Source: Candidatus Gallibacteroides avistercoris
Lineage (GTDB): Bacteria > Bacteroidota > Bacteroidia > Bacteroidales > CHK158-818
DNA: 6,114 bases
Assembly: GCA_018714665.1 (NCBI GenBank)
Contig: DVNA01000068.1
Span: 1 to 6,114, forward strand
Reading direction: 5' to 3'
The notes under the pieces were generated by a model. The model was not told the origin of the DNA. It worked only from the letters and a program-made list of their open reading frames with translations, and searched no databases. The position numbers and the translations under genes are program-made. Shown here piece after piece: positions 1 to 6,114 of this stretch (positions are counted from its first letter, which is position 1; every line of letters starts with the position of its first letter).

Positions 1-1
1 T

Positions 2-1324
2 ATCGGGCACTATTTACAACCCAAATTCTTTGCCGAAAAGAAGGGCCGCAGTACCGCGCCGTTTGCCAGCCGGATAAAAAAAGAGGAGATCAACAACATC
101 ATGCGGCGTTCCATGCGGCAGAGCGAGCGTTATATCATGATGAAGAAGGCCGGACATACGGCCGAAGAGATTGAGAAGGCGTTCAATACTCCCATCGAGA
201 TGCGGGTCTTCTCCTGGAACGGCCCCATCGATACGTTGATGTCGCCGTTGGATTCGATACGTTACCAGAAATATTTCCTGAGAGCCGGATTTATGGTCAT
301 GGAGGCCAAAACGGGTCATGTAAAGGCCTATGTTGGCGGAGTGGACTTTAAAAATTTCCAGTACGATATGGTGTCGGAAGGGCGTCGGCAAATAGGTTCG
401 ACCATCAAACCGTTCTTATATACGATGGCGATGCAGGAGGGTGCCTCTCCCGATGATCTGTCTCCGAATGTACAGCCGCGGCTGGCCGACGAGAACGGTA
501 AAATCTGGATGCCGCGTAACGCCAGCAACAAACGGGTAGGAGAGATGGTTACCCTGCGTTGGGGGTTGGCTAACTCCAATAACTGGATTTCAGCCAATAT
601 CATGTCGAAATTGTCTCCCTATGCCTTTGTCCGGATGTTGCACTCGTTCGGGCTTAAAAACAAAATAGACCCGGTTATTTCGCTCTGTCTGGGCCCGGCC
701 GAGGTGTCGGTAGAGGAGATGGTAACGGCCTACTCTACTTTCTCGAACGGCGGGGTACGGGTAGATCCGTTGTATGTAACCCGTATCGAGGATAATTTAG
801 GCAATGTGATTTCTACCTTTACGCCTACCATGACCGAGGTATTCGGGGAGGATGCCTACAACAAGATGCTGCCCATGTTACGGGACGTTATAGATGGCGG
901 TACGGGAGCCCGTATCCGGTTCCGGTATGGTATCAAGGCGCCGATGGGAGGCAAAACGGGGACAACCAACAACAATGCCGACGGATGGTTTATGGCCTTT
1001 ACCCCCAGTCTGGTAGCCGGTACGTGGGTGGGAGGCGAAGACCCTTCGATCCATTTTGACCGTATCACCCAGGGACAGGGTGCCGAGATGGCCTTGCCTA
1101 TCTTTGCGATGTTTATCAAAAAGGTGTATGAAACCCCGGAACTGGGCTACTCTGAAACGGAAGATTTCGATATGTCGAACCAGTTTGTGGCTACCTCGGA
1201 CGAAGGGAAATACGAAGGCGAGGACGAAGTCATGGATTATGGCACGGACGAAGAGGATGGTTCAGGAGCGGGCGAAGTGGAATCTCCTGCTGTCGAAGTG
1301 GGCATAGACGGTATTTTTGATTAA
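2..1324 (+). CDS. Penicillin-binding protein 1A-type transpeptidase, 3' part of gene (5' end outside window)
   Basis: This is the C-terminal part of a bifunctional class A penicillin-binding protein, which polymerises and cross-links peptidoglycan in the periplasm while anchored to the inner membrane. The frame is open from base 2, giving 440 visible residues. The start, membrane anchor and glycosyltransferase domain lie upstream. The three transpeptidase motifs are in the right order: STIK, with the nucleophilic serine at 398-400 and lysine at 407-409; SNN (SxN motif) at 575-583; and KTG at 953-961 within GGKTGTTNNNADGWF. The following AFTPSLVAGTWVGGED stretch is also typical of PBP1A. The last 41 residues (1199-1321) are strongly acidic, with 16 Asp/Glu, and look disordered. 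The methionine at 101 is internal, because the sequence before it (HYLQPKFFAEKKGR) reads as normal PBP1A. The family call is firm. The exact paralogue symbol (mrcA/ponA) is not assigned. Confidence 0.95.
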   Translation: MGHYLQPKFFAEKKGRSTAPFASRIKKEEINNIMRRSMRQSERYIMMKKAGHTAEEIEKAFNTPIEMRVFSWNGPIDTLMSPLDSIRYQKYFLRAGFMVMEAKTGHVKAYVGGVDFKNFQYDMVSEGRRQIGSTIKPFLYTMAMQEGASPDDLSPNVQPRLADENGKIWMPRNASNKRVGEMVTLRWGLANSNNWISANIMSKLSPYAFVRMLHSFGLKNKIDPVISLCLGPAEVSVEEMVTAYSTFSNGGVRVDPLYVTRIEDNLGNVISTFTPTMTEVFGEDAYNKMLPMLRDVIDGGTGARIRFRYGIKAPMGGKTGTTNNNADGWFMAFTPSLVAGTWVGGEDPSIHFDRITQGQGAEMALPIFAMFIKKVYETPELGYSETEDFDMSNQFVATSDEGKYEGEDEVMDYGTDEEDGSGAGEVESPAVEVGIDGIFD

Positions 1325-1385
1325 CCGTTTTCCGTTACATTTTTCGGGAAAGGAAGCCCTTCTTCTTATAGTTATATTTCACAAA

Positions 1386-2108
1386 ATGAAGCAGTACGAG
1401 GCGGTTATCGAGACCATGGAGAAAGCTGGTGGAATAGCCACTCTGGGATTTTTGTATCGGGAGGTCTTTAAGATAAAGGCGTGCAGCTGGAATACCCAGA
1501 CACCGTTTGCCAGTATCCGCAGGATTGTACAACAAAACAAGCATATCTATAAAATCAAGCCCGGCTTGTATGCGTTGGAAAAGTATCGGGAGCGGTTTAA
1601 CAGGCAGGGTATCGTGCCGCAAACAGAAGCTCCCGCAAGCGATTCTTTTGACCACGCTTATTATCAGGGACTGTTGTTGGAGATTGGTAATATGAACCAG
1701 TGGGAGACCTATGTTCCCGCTCAGGACAAGAATAAGCCTTTTTTGGGTAAAACGTTGGGAGAGGTTGCCCAGCTGACCGAGATACATCCGTTTACCTATC
1801 CGAGTTTGCTTGAAAGGGCCCGATCGATAGATGTGCTCTGGTTTAATGTCCGGGGGATGTTGTCTGCTGCTTTTGAGGTGGAACACACCACCGATATGCA
1901 GAATTCGTTGTTGAAATTTTTTGACTTGCAGGATTTTTATGCCGATTTCTACATCGTGGCATCCGATAAACGACAGCCTGAATTTTGTAGAAAACTCAAC
2001 TATTCGGCCTTCTCGGAAATCAGGGATCGGGTTAAGTTTCTGGATTATTCGTATATCTCCAAGTGGCATACGAAATTGTCCGAGTTAATGGCTCTTGCAG
2101 GGGTGTAA
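1386..2108 (+). CDS. Uncharacterised protein: predicted HARE-like winged helix plus PD-(D/E)XK-like nuclease domain
   Basis: This 240-residue soluble protein has no name that I recognise. Residues 1-66 (YEAVIETMEKAGGIATLGFLYREV ending in YKIKPGLYAL) resemble the HARE-HTH domain, a winged helix found in DNA-binding and restriction-linked proteins. Residues 88-235 resemble a restriction-endonuclease fold: HAYYQGLLLEIG (90-101), an Asp at 114, then ID149VLW and FE164VE166H, fitting a D-(X)n-ExE variant of the PD-(D/E)XK site. Both domain calls are pattern-based inference. No signal peptide or membrane segment is seen. I chose the ATG at 1386 because the domain begins there. An in-frame ATG at 1317 would overlap the PBP gene and add 23 residues without domain similarity. 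It follows the PBP gene by 61 bp and may be co-transcribed with it. A weak TATATTTC (1373-1380) could be a -7 box, but I found no -33 partner. No methylase or other restriction partner lies nearby. Confidence 0.85.
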   Translation: MKQYEAVIETMEKAGGIATLGFLYREVFKIKACSWNTQTPFASIRRIVQQNKHIYKIKPGLYALEKYRERFNRQGIVPQTEAPASDSFDHAYYQGLLLEIGNMNQWETYVPAQDKNKPFLGKTLGEVAQLTEIHPFTYPSLLERARSIDVLWFNVRGMLSAAFEVEHTTDMQNSLLKFFDLQDFYADFYIVASDKRQPEFCRKLNYSAFSEIRDRVKFLDYSYISKWHTKLSELMALAGV

Positions 2109-2207
2109 GAGATAAAGGTGTTTGGGGTACGTTGCGGTGGATCCGTTCGGATTGGAACAGACCGCTTTCTCTTTATTTTATTTCAGTATTTTTGCTTTAT
2201 GTGGTGT

Positions 2208-2251
2208 CATCGGGAGGTATCTTATGGTAAGATTTGGGATACCTCCCGATG
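2208..2251. repeat. Perfect 14-bp inverted repeat between convergent genes
   Basis: The left arm CATCGGGAGGTATC (2208-2221) is the exact reverse complement of GATACCTCCCGATG (2238-2251), with a 16-base loop. A small inner stem CTTA/TAAG (2221-2224 with 2228-2231) is an alternative fold at its base. The repeat ends 6 bases before the stop of the minus-strand Smr gene and about 100 bases after the stop of the plus-strand gene, so it probably forms the 3' ends of both transcripts. No T-tract follows on either strand, so it is not a standard intrinsic terminator. It could be a 3'-end-stabilising hairpin, a Rho-assisted end or a protein site. Confidence 0.75.
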
Positions 2252-2257
2252 AATGGA

Positions 2258-3310
2258 CTACCGGATAGTTACCATGGTAGCTCCGAATCCGTATTCGCGG
2301 AACGAGGCATCCTGGTGGTAAAAGTTGCGGTATTTGGTGTTGAGCTCGTTGAGGATTGCCTTGCGAAGTACTCCCTCTCCTTTCCCGTGTATGAAGACAA
2401 TTTTCTTCCCTTTGTTGCGTTTGTTCTCTTCCAAGACTTTTCTGAACGTGTCGAGCTGGTATTTCAGGATGTCGGCACTGTCCATTCCGGCGGTGGTGTC
2501 GAGCAGTTCGTCGATGTGCAGGTCTATTTCGAGTATCTCCGCAGAGTTCGTCTTTGTTTCGGGTACGGCCTGGGGTTTATGGATGGCTTTGTCCTGCCCG
2601 ATTTTCGACTTCATGGCCTGTTCCAGTTCTGCTGCCGGGATGCGGACGCTTTGTTCGGGAACGTCGTTGTGGACGATCGGATAGACAATGGCTCCTTCGT
2701 CGAAATAGTCGTTTATCTTGAAACTGTGCAGTTTGTAGAACTTCACGGTGTCGATGCGGAGTTCTACCGATGCCGGATTTTTCAGGGCATATCCTTTGTT
2801 CTTTTTAAACGCGACGTACTGCACGCATACCCGCTCTATGTCGTTCAGGTGTTCGTGGCCGAAGGTTTCGACGTACAGTTTCAGGTTCGGTTCGATCAGT
2901 CCGGCATAGTGAATTTTCCAGAGCTCTTTTTCGCGTACTGCATAGGAGAAGAATACGTAGTAGTTGCTGTCGTTTATCAGGTAACAGTTGAACGGAGTTT
3001 CGCTGAGCTTTTTGATGTCGTCCGGAACAAAGGCGAGCGAAAGGTTCAACCGGTCTCCGCCCGATATTTCCAGGATGGGGATCTCTTCTTTCTTTTCCGG
3101 GACAATCTCTACCGGCATTACGTGCGGCTGTTTCTCCTTACCGACACTCTTTTGTTCGGATACCGGTTCTATTACTACGCACTCGTGCAGCAGTACCGGT
3201 GTTTCAAACCCGTCGTCCTCTTCTACCATGGCGATGTCTTTGGTAATCTGTCGGACAATGCCTCCGCCGACGGCATTCAGAAATCTTACTTTGTCTCCAA
3301 TCTTTACCAT
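2258..3310 (-). CDS. KOW-like / DUF2027 / Smr domain protein (Smr/MutS family)
   Basis: This 350-residue protein has three parts. Residues 1-48 (GDKVRFLNAVGGGIVRQI, then FETPVLLHECVVIE) look like a small KOW/Tudor-type beta barrel. Residues about 85-230 match my recollection of DUF2027, a Bacteroidetes domain of unknown function. Residues 258-350 are an Smr domain with its hallmarks: DLH at 263-265, HGKGEGVLR at 308-316 and a closing GFGATMV at 341-347. Charged linkers sit at about 50-80 and 235-256. Smr domains are nucleases. In MutS2 and E. coli SmrB they act on DNA or on mRNA at collided ribosomes. There is no MutS ATPase here, so this is a stand-alone Smr protein and not MutS2. No signal peptide is visible. 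The start ATG (3308-3310) is directly followed by the conserved barrel, with no Shine-Dalgarno. It is divergent from queA and convergent with the gene to its left. The long opposite-strand frames over it are shadows. Confidence 0.93.
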   Translation of the reverse strand: MVKIGDKVRFLNAVGGGIVRQITKDIAMVEEDDGFETPVLLHECVVIEPVSEQKSVGKEKQPHVMPVEIVPEKKEEIPILEISGGDRLNLSLAFVPDDIKKLSETPFNCYLINDSNYYVFFSYAVREKELWKIHYAGLIEPNLKLYVETFGHEHLNDIERVCVQYVAFKKNKGYALKNPASVELRIDTVKFYKLHSFKINDYFDEGAIVYPIVHNDVPEQSVRIPAAELEQAMKSKIGQDKAIHKPQAVPETKTNSAEILEIDLHIDELLDTTAGMDSADILKYQLDTFRKVLEENKRNKGKKIVFIHGKGEGVLRKAILNELNTKYRNFYHQDASFREYGFGATMVTIR

Positions 3311-3338
3311 ACTTTGCTCTATTTAGTTGGGGCTTGCG

Positions 3339-3369
3339 CTGTTTAATTGTACAAAGTTGCTTATTTTTG
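3339..3369 (+). promoter_or_regulatory. Predicted promoter of queA
   Basis: TATTTTTG (3362-3369) is a perfect Bacteroidetes -7 box (TAnnTTTG). The -33 element is weak: CTG at 3339-3341 with 20-base spacing, against a consensus of TTG. Transcription would start near 3375, leaving a leader of about 14 bases before the ATG at 3389. This start site also argues against the upstream TTG (3347) as initiator, because it would lie outside the transcript. Confidence 0.55.
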
Positions 3370-3382
3370 CAGAGAATTCAAA
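3352..3382 (-). promoter_or_regulatory. Predicted promoter of the Smr-domain gene
   Basis: Read on the minus strand, TTTG (3379-3382) is followed after 19 bases by CAACTTTG (3352-3359). This fits the Bacteroidetes -33 TTTG and -7 TAnnTTTG pattern except for C in place of the first T. The predicted transcript would begin near 3346 with a leader of roughly 35 bases. It is interlocked with the queA promoter on the other strand. This is pattern inference only. Confidence 0.5.
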
Positions 3383-3388
3383 CAGAAG

Positions 3389-4618
3389 ATGCAAAAAACA
3401 CAAGATATAAAAATCGAGGATTTCGATTATCCGTTGCCAGATGAGCGGATTGCCAAGTATCCGTTGGAGCGGCGGGATACCTCTAAACTGCTGGTGTATC
3501 GTTCCGGCGAAATAGCAGAACACCGCTTTTCGGATATATCCCAGTTGTTGCCTGCGCGTACGTTGTTGGTTTTCAATAATACACGTGTTATACAGGCCCG
3601 GATACATTTTCGGAAAGAGACCGGTGCCCTGATTGAAGTGTTTTGTCTGGAACCTTGTCGTCCGCACGATTATGCGCTTTCGTTCCAGGCCGTGGAACAT
3701 TGTAGTTGGCTTTGCATGATAGGTAACCTGAAAAAGTGGAAAGAGGGAGCGTTAAGCCGGACATTGACGGTGAACGGCCGTCAGGTGACCTTGAAAGCCG
3801 AGCGGGTAGCCGCTTGCGGGACATCCCACGAGGTGCGCTTTTCGTGGGACGATGCCGGAATGAGCTTTGCCTCGGTGCTCGATGCGGTGGGCGAATTGCC
3901 CATCCCGCCGTACCTGAACCGGGAGACGGAGGAGCGCGACAAGGAGACCTACCAGACGGTATATTCCAAAGTAGAGGGATCGGTAGCGGCGCCTACCGCC
4001 GGGTTGCATTTTACGCCCGAGGTGCTTGCCGCACTCGATGCCAACGGAATTCGCCGGCGGGAGTTGACCTTGCACGTAGGGGCGGGTACTTTCAAGCCGG
4101 TGAAGAGTGAAACCATGGAGGGGCATACCATGCACACCGAATTTATTTCGGTCGAAAAACAGTTGATAGCGGAATTGGCCGAGAACCTCGATTGCGTCGT
4201 GGCCGTGGGTACTACCTCGGTAAGGACTTTGGAGAGCCTCTATTACGTAGGGCTTATTTTGTCTGAAAATCCGGAAGCCACCGGGCGACAATTGGAGGTA
4301 GAACAGTGGATGCCGTATGGCAGTACCCTCCGCGAGATACCGGTAAAAGAGGCGTTGTTGCAAATTGTGGCCTATCTCGAAAAGAACGGGATGTCACGTT
4401 TGGTTACCGCCACCCGTATTATCATCGCTCCGGGCTATCGGTTTAAAATCGTCCGGGGAATGGTTACGAATTTCCATCAGCCCAAAAGTACCTTGCTGTT
4501 GTTGGTGTCGGCTTTTGTGGATGGGGATTGGCGCAGAATATACGATTATGCCTTGTCGCATGGATTCCGTTTTTTGAGTTACGGCGACAGTTCGTTGTTG
4601 TTGAAAGAGATGTTTTGA
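3389..4618 (+). CDS. queA: S-adenosylmethionine:tRNA ribosyltransferase-isomerase (QueA), long form
   Basis: QueA transfers and isomerises the ribosyl part of S-adenosylmethionine onto preQ1 at the tRNA wobble position to give epoxyqueuosine, a cytoplasmic step of queuosine synthesis. Family signatures run through the protein: FDYPLPDERIAKYPLERRD (12-30), VFNNTRVIQARI (61-72), GELPIPPYL (168-176), VAAPTAGLHFT (199-209), LHVGAGTFKPV (228-238), VAVGTTSVRTLES (271-283), TNFHQPKSTLLLLVSAF (360-376) and FRFLSYGDSSLL (393-404). At 409 residues it is about 50 longer than E. coli QueA (356). Much of the excess is between TLES and the IIIAPGYRF strand (about 286-344). I chose the ATG at 3389. A TTG at 3347 adds 14 residues that do not look like QueA and overlaps the promoter. 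There is no Shine-Dalgarno. No other queuosine gene (tgt, queC-F) is in view. The family is sure; the exact substrate of this long form is less so. Confidence 0.93.
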   Translation: MQKTQDIKIEDFDYPLPDERIAKYPLERRDTSKLLVYRSGEIAEHRFSDISQLLPARTLLVFNNTRVIQARIHFRKETGALIEVFCLEPCRPHDYALSFQAVEHCSWLCMIGNLKKWKEGALSRTLTVNGRQVTLKAERVAACGTSHEVRFSWDDAGMSFASVLDAVGELPIPPYLNRETEERDKETYQTVYSKVEGSVAAPTAGLHFTPEVLAALDANGIRRRELTLHVGAGTFKPVKSETMEGHTMHTEFISVEKQLIAELAENLDCVVAVGTTSVRTLESLYYVGLILSENPEATGRQLEVEQWMPYGSTLREIPVKEALLQIVAYLEKNGMSRLVTATRIIIAPGYRFKIVRGMVTNFHQPKSTLLLLVSAFVDGDWRRIYDYALSHGFRFLSYGDSSLLLKEMF

Positions 4619-4738
4619 AAAATCCCCCGATCGGAATAAAATAGGGAGACAGTTTGTTTGATGTGATGGCAATTTGTTGTCTTTTCTGTAAAATAGCAAG
4701 ATTTTTGAAACATAAATCGCTAAAATAAGTAAAAGCAG

Positions 4739-4769
4739 TTGTGCGTCAATCCGCTTTGTCGTATCTTTG
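4739..4769 (+). promoter_or_regulatory. Predicted promoter of the aminotransferase gene
   Basis: TTG (4739-4741), a 20-base spacer and TATCTTTG (4762-4769) match the Bacteroidetes -33/-7 consensus. The transcript should start near 4775, with a short A-rich leader (AAAACAAATTAAAACAG region) and no Shine-Dalgarno before the ATG at 4802. This suggests the gene is transcribed independently of queA. The rest of the 4619-4801 gap shows no ORF or T-tract terminator. Confidence 0.75.
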
Positions 4770-4801
4770 TAGCCTGAAAACAAATTAAAACAGTACAAGT
4801 A

Positions 4802-5995
4802 ATGAATCAAGTTTCAGATCGTTTGGCAAGTTTGTCTCCGTCGGAGACGTTGGCCATGTCTCAAAAGAGCAATGAGCTGAAAGCTCAGGGAATTGATGTG
4901 ATTAACCTCAGTGTGGGTGAACCCGATTTCAACACCCCCGATCATATTAAGGAGGCAGCTAAGAAAGCCATAGATGACAATTTTTCATTCTATTCGCCGG
5001 TACCCGGCTATATGGACCTGCGCAAAGCCATTTGCGGGAAACTGAAAAATGAAAATCACCTGGACTTTACGCCTGACCAGATTGTGGTTTCGGGCGGAGC
5101 CAAACAATCTATCTGCAACGCAGTTCTGAGCTTGGTGGGAAAAGGCGACGAAGTAATCATCCCGGCCCCCTATTGGGTTAGTTACGTGGAAATGGTGAAG
5201 CTGGCCGAAGGTACCAACGTGATTGTCAGTGCAGGTATCGAACAGGATTTCAAGATTACGCCTGAACAGTTGGAAGCTGCCATCACGCCGAAAACCAAAT
5301 TGTTGATTTTGTGTTCTCCCTCCAACCCGACCGGAAGCGTGTACTCGCAGGCCGAATTGAAAGGATTGGCCGATGTCTTGGCCAAATATCCGCAGGTGAT
5401 GATTCTTTCGGATGAGATCTACGAACATATCAACTACGTGGGCGGACACCAAAGCATTGCCCAGTTTGAAAATATCCGCGACCGGGTGGTTATCGTGAAC
5501 GGTGTATCGAAAGGCTATGCCATGACCGGTTGGCGTATCGGCTTTATCGCCGCTCCGTTGTGGGTGGCCAAGGCTTGCAACAAATTGCAGAGCCAATATA
5601 CCTCAGGGCCCTGCTCCATTGCCCAAAAGGCAGCCACAGCGGCCTTTACCGGAGACCAGACTTGTGTAGAAGAGATGCGTCAGGCATTTGAACGCCGTCG
5701 TAAACTGGTAGTCGATTTGGCTTCGCAGATACCCGGTTTCAAGGTAAACAATCCCCAAGGGGCCTTTTATCTCTTCCCCGAAGTAAGTTATTATTTGGGT
5801 AAATCGTTTGGCGACAAGAAGATAGAATCCTCTGCCGATCTGGCCATGTTCCTGTTGGAAGAGGGACACGTGGCAACCGTGGGCGGGGCTGCTTTCGGAG
5901 CTCCCAACTGCTTGCGTTTCTCGTACGCTACCTCCGACGAAAACCTGATCGAAGCATTGCGCCGTATCAAAGAGGTGTTGGCAAAATTGAAATAA
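4802..5995 (+). CDS. Class I (Ib-type) aspartate aminotransferase, possibly aspartate/prephenate aminotransferase
   Basis: This 397-residue PLP enzyme is a full-length fold-type I aminotransferase, expected to interconvert aspartate and 2-oxoglutarate with oxaloacetate and glutamate in the cytoplasm. Visible features in order are: NLSVGEPDFNTPD (35-47); SGGAK (97-101); APYWVSY with Trp125 stacking on the cofactor; SPSNPTG with Asn175; SDEIYEH with Asp204 and Tyr207; the Schiff-base Lys237 in VSKGYAMTGWRIG; Arg245, which binds the PLP phosphate; and Arg372 in LRFSYAT, which binds the substrate alpha-carboxylate. The N-terminus begins with the usual SDRLASLSPSETLAM, so the ATG at 4802 is right. 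The closest style is subgroup Ib, including plant plastidic aspartate/prephenate aminotransferases (IPAPYWVSY, LLILCSPSNPTGSVY, SDEIYEHI). Substrate range therefore may include prephenate. It has its own promoter and terminator, so it is probably monocistronic. It ends in tandem stops TAA TAG. Confidence 0.95.
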   Translation: MNQVSDRLASLSPSETLAMSQKSNELKAQGIDVINLSVGEPDFNTPDHIKEAAKKAIDDNFSFYSPVPGYMDLRKAICGKLKNENHLDFTPDQIVVSGGAKQSICNAVLSLVGKGDEVIIPAPYWVSYVEMVKLAEGTNVIVSAGIEQDFKITPEQLEAAITPKTKLLILCSPSNPTGSVYSQAELKGLADVLAKYPQVMILSDEIYEHINYVGGHQSIAQFENIRDRVVIVNGVSKGYAMTGWRIGFIAAPLWVAKACNKLQSQYTSGPCSIAQKAATAAFTGDQTCVEEMRQAFERRRKLVVDLASQIPGFKVNNPQGAFYLFPEVSYYLGKSFGDKKIESSADLAMFLLEEGHVATVGGAAFGAPNCLRFSYATSDENLIEALRRIKEVLAKLK

Positions 5996-6018
5996 TAGAG
6001 TCGGTTGTTTTAATATGG

Positions 6019-6050
6019 AAAAGGATTGCCCATGTGGCAATCCTTTTTTT
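6019..6050 (+). terminator. Intrinsic terminator after the aminotransferase gene
   Basis: A 12-bp perfect stem pairs AAAAGGATTGCC (6019-6030) with GGCAATCCTTTT (6036-6047) around the loop CATGT, followed by further T residues to 6050. It lies 23 bases after the stop codon. The A-run on the left arm means it could also work on the opposite strand for a gene entering from the right. I see no gene in 6051-6114. Confidence 0.92.
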
Positions 6051-6114
6051 GTACCGAATATATTTATAAACGGTATGTAGGTGTGGGGTATTGAATATCG
6101 TTTCGATGCTATTT

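Noticed and set aside
1317..1385. Upstream ATG at 1317 as the start of the HTH-nuclease gene
   Set aside because: It would overlap the end of the PBP gene and add 23 hydrophobic/basic residues that do not belong to the HTH domain. The ATG at 1386 sits right at the domain edge.
1335..2069. A 244-codon open frame on the minus strand opposite the HTH-nuclease gene
   Set aside because: It shows no domain features, while the plus strand encodes coherent HTH-like and nuclease-like motifs with a fitting start and stop.
2141..2180. Possible terminator ATCC-GTTC-GGAT followed by T-rich sequence after the HTH-nuclease gene
   Set aside because: The stem is only 4 bp and the T-rich stretch begins well downstream of it, so it is too weak to call.
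2234..3346. A 370-codon open frame on the plus strand opposite the Smr gene
   Set aside because: The predicted protein is rich in Phe, Val and Tyr with no recognisable motif, and it is an exact antisense shadow of a gene with clear Smr signatures.
4619..4660. Possible terminator after queA (TCCCCC ... GGGA and the palindrome CCGATCGG)
   Set aside because: The pairing is only 4 bp around a long loop, or a short self-palindrome, and no T-tract follows.
6051..6114. Possible start of another gene after the terminator
   Set aside because: Only 64 A/T-rich bases remain, with no TAnnTTTG box and no convincing start codon.

Overview
The window looks like a chromosomal housekeeping segment from a member of Bacteroidota, most likely the order Bacteroidales. 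Three things point there. Start codons lack Shine-Dalgarno sequences and have A/T-rich leaders. Two starts are preceded by perfect TAnnTTTG -7 boxes, the Bacteroidetes sigma factor signature. One gene has the DUF2027-plus-Smr architecture, which I associate with this phylum. The genus cannot be fixed from the sequence alone. I see no rRNA, tRNA, CRISPR array, insertion sequence or prophage gene.

Layout. Positions 2-1324 (+) are the 3' part of a class A penicillin-binding protein (PBP1A type), with the whole transpeptidase active site and an acidic C-terminal tail; its glycosyltransferase half lies upstream of the window. After 61 bp comes 1386-2108 (+), an unnamed 240-residue protein that I read as an N-terminal HARE-type winged helix joined to a PD-(D/E)XK-like nuclease domain. 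A convergent intergenic region (2109-2257) holds a perfect 14-bp inverted repeat. It is followed by 2258-3310 (-), a KOW-like/DUF2027/Smr protein. A 78-bp divergent region (3311-3388) appears to hold two interlocked promoters, one for the Smr gene and one for queA (3389-4618, +), a tRNA queuosine-biosynthesis enzyme of unusually long form. A 183-bp gap (4619-4801) carries a textbook Bacteroidetes promoter driving a class I aminotransferase (4802-5995, +), which ends at a strong intrinsic terminator (6019-6050). The last 64 bases show no gene.

Functionally these are mostly separate housekeeping units: cell-wall synthesis, a putative DNA-acting nuclease, a putative RNA- or ribosome-associated nuclease, tRNA modification and amino-acid biosynthesis. 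No single multi-gene novel system is evident. The best leads are the uncharacterised HTH-nuclease protein, the Smr protein as a possible ribosome-rescue factor, the aminotransferase as a possible aspartate/prephenate enzyme, and the extended QueA.
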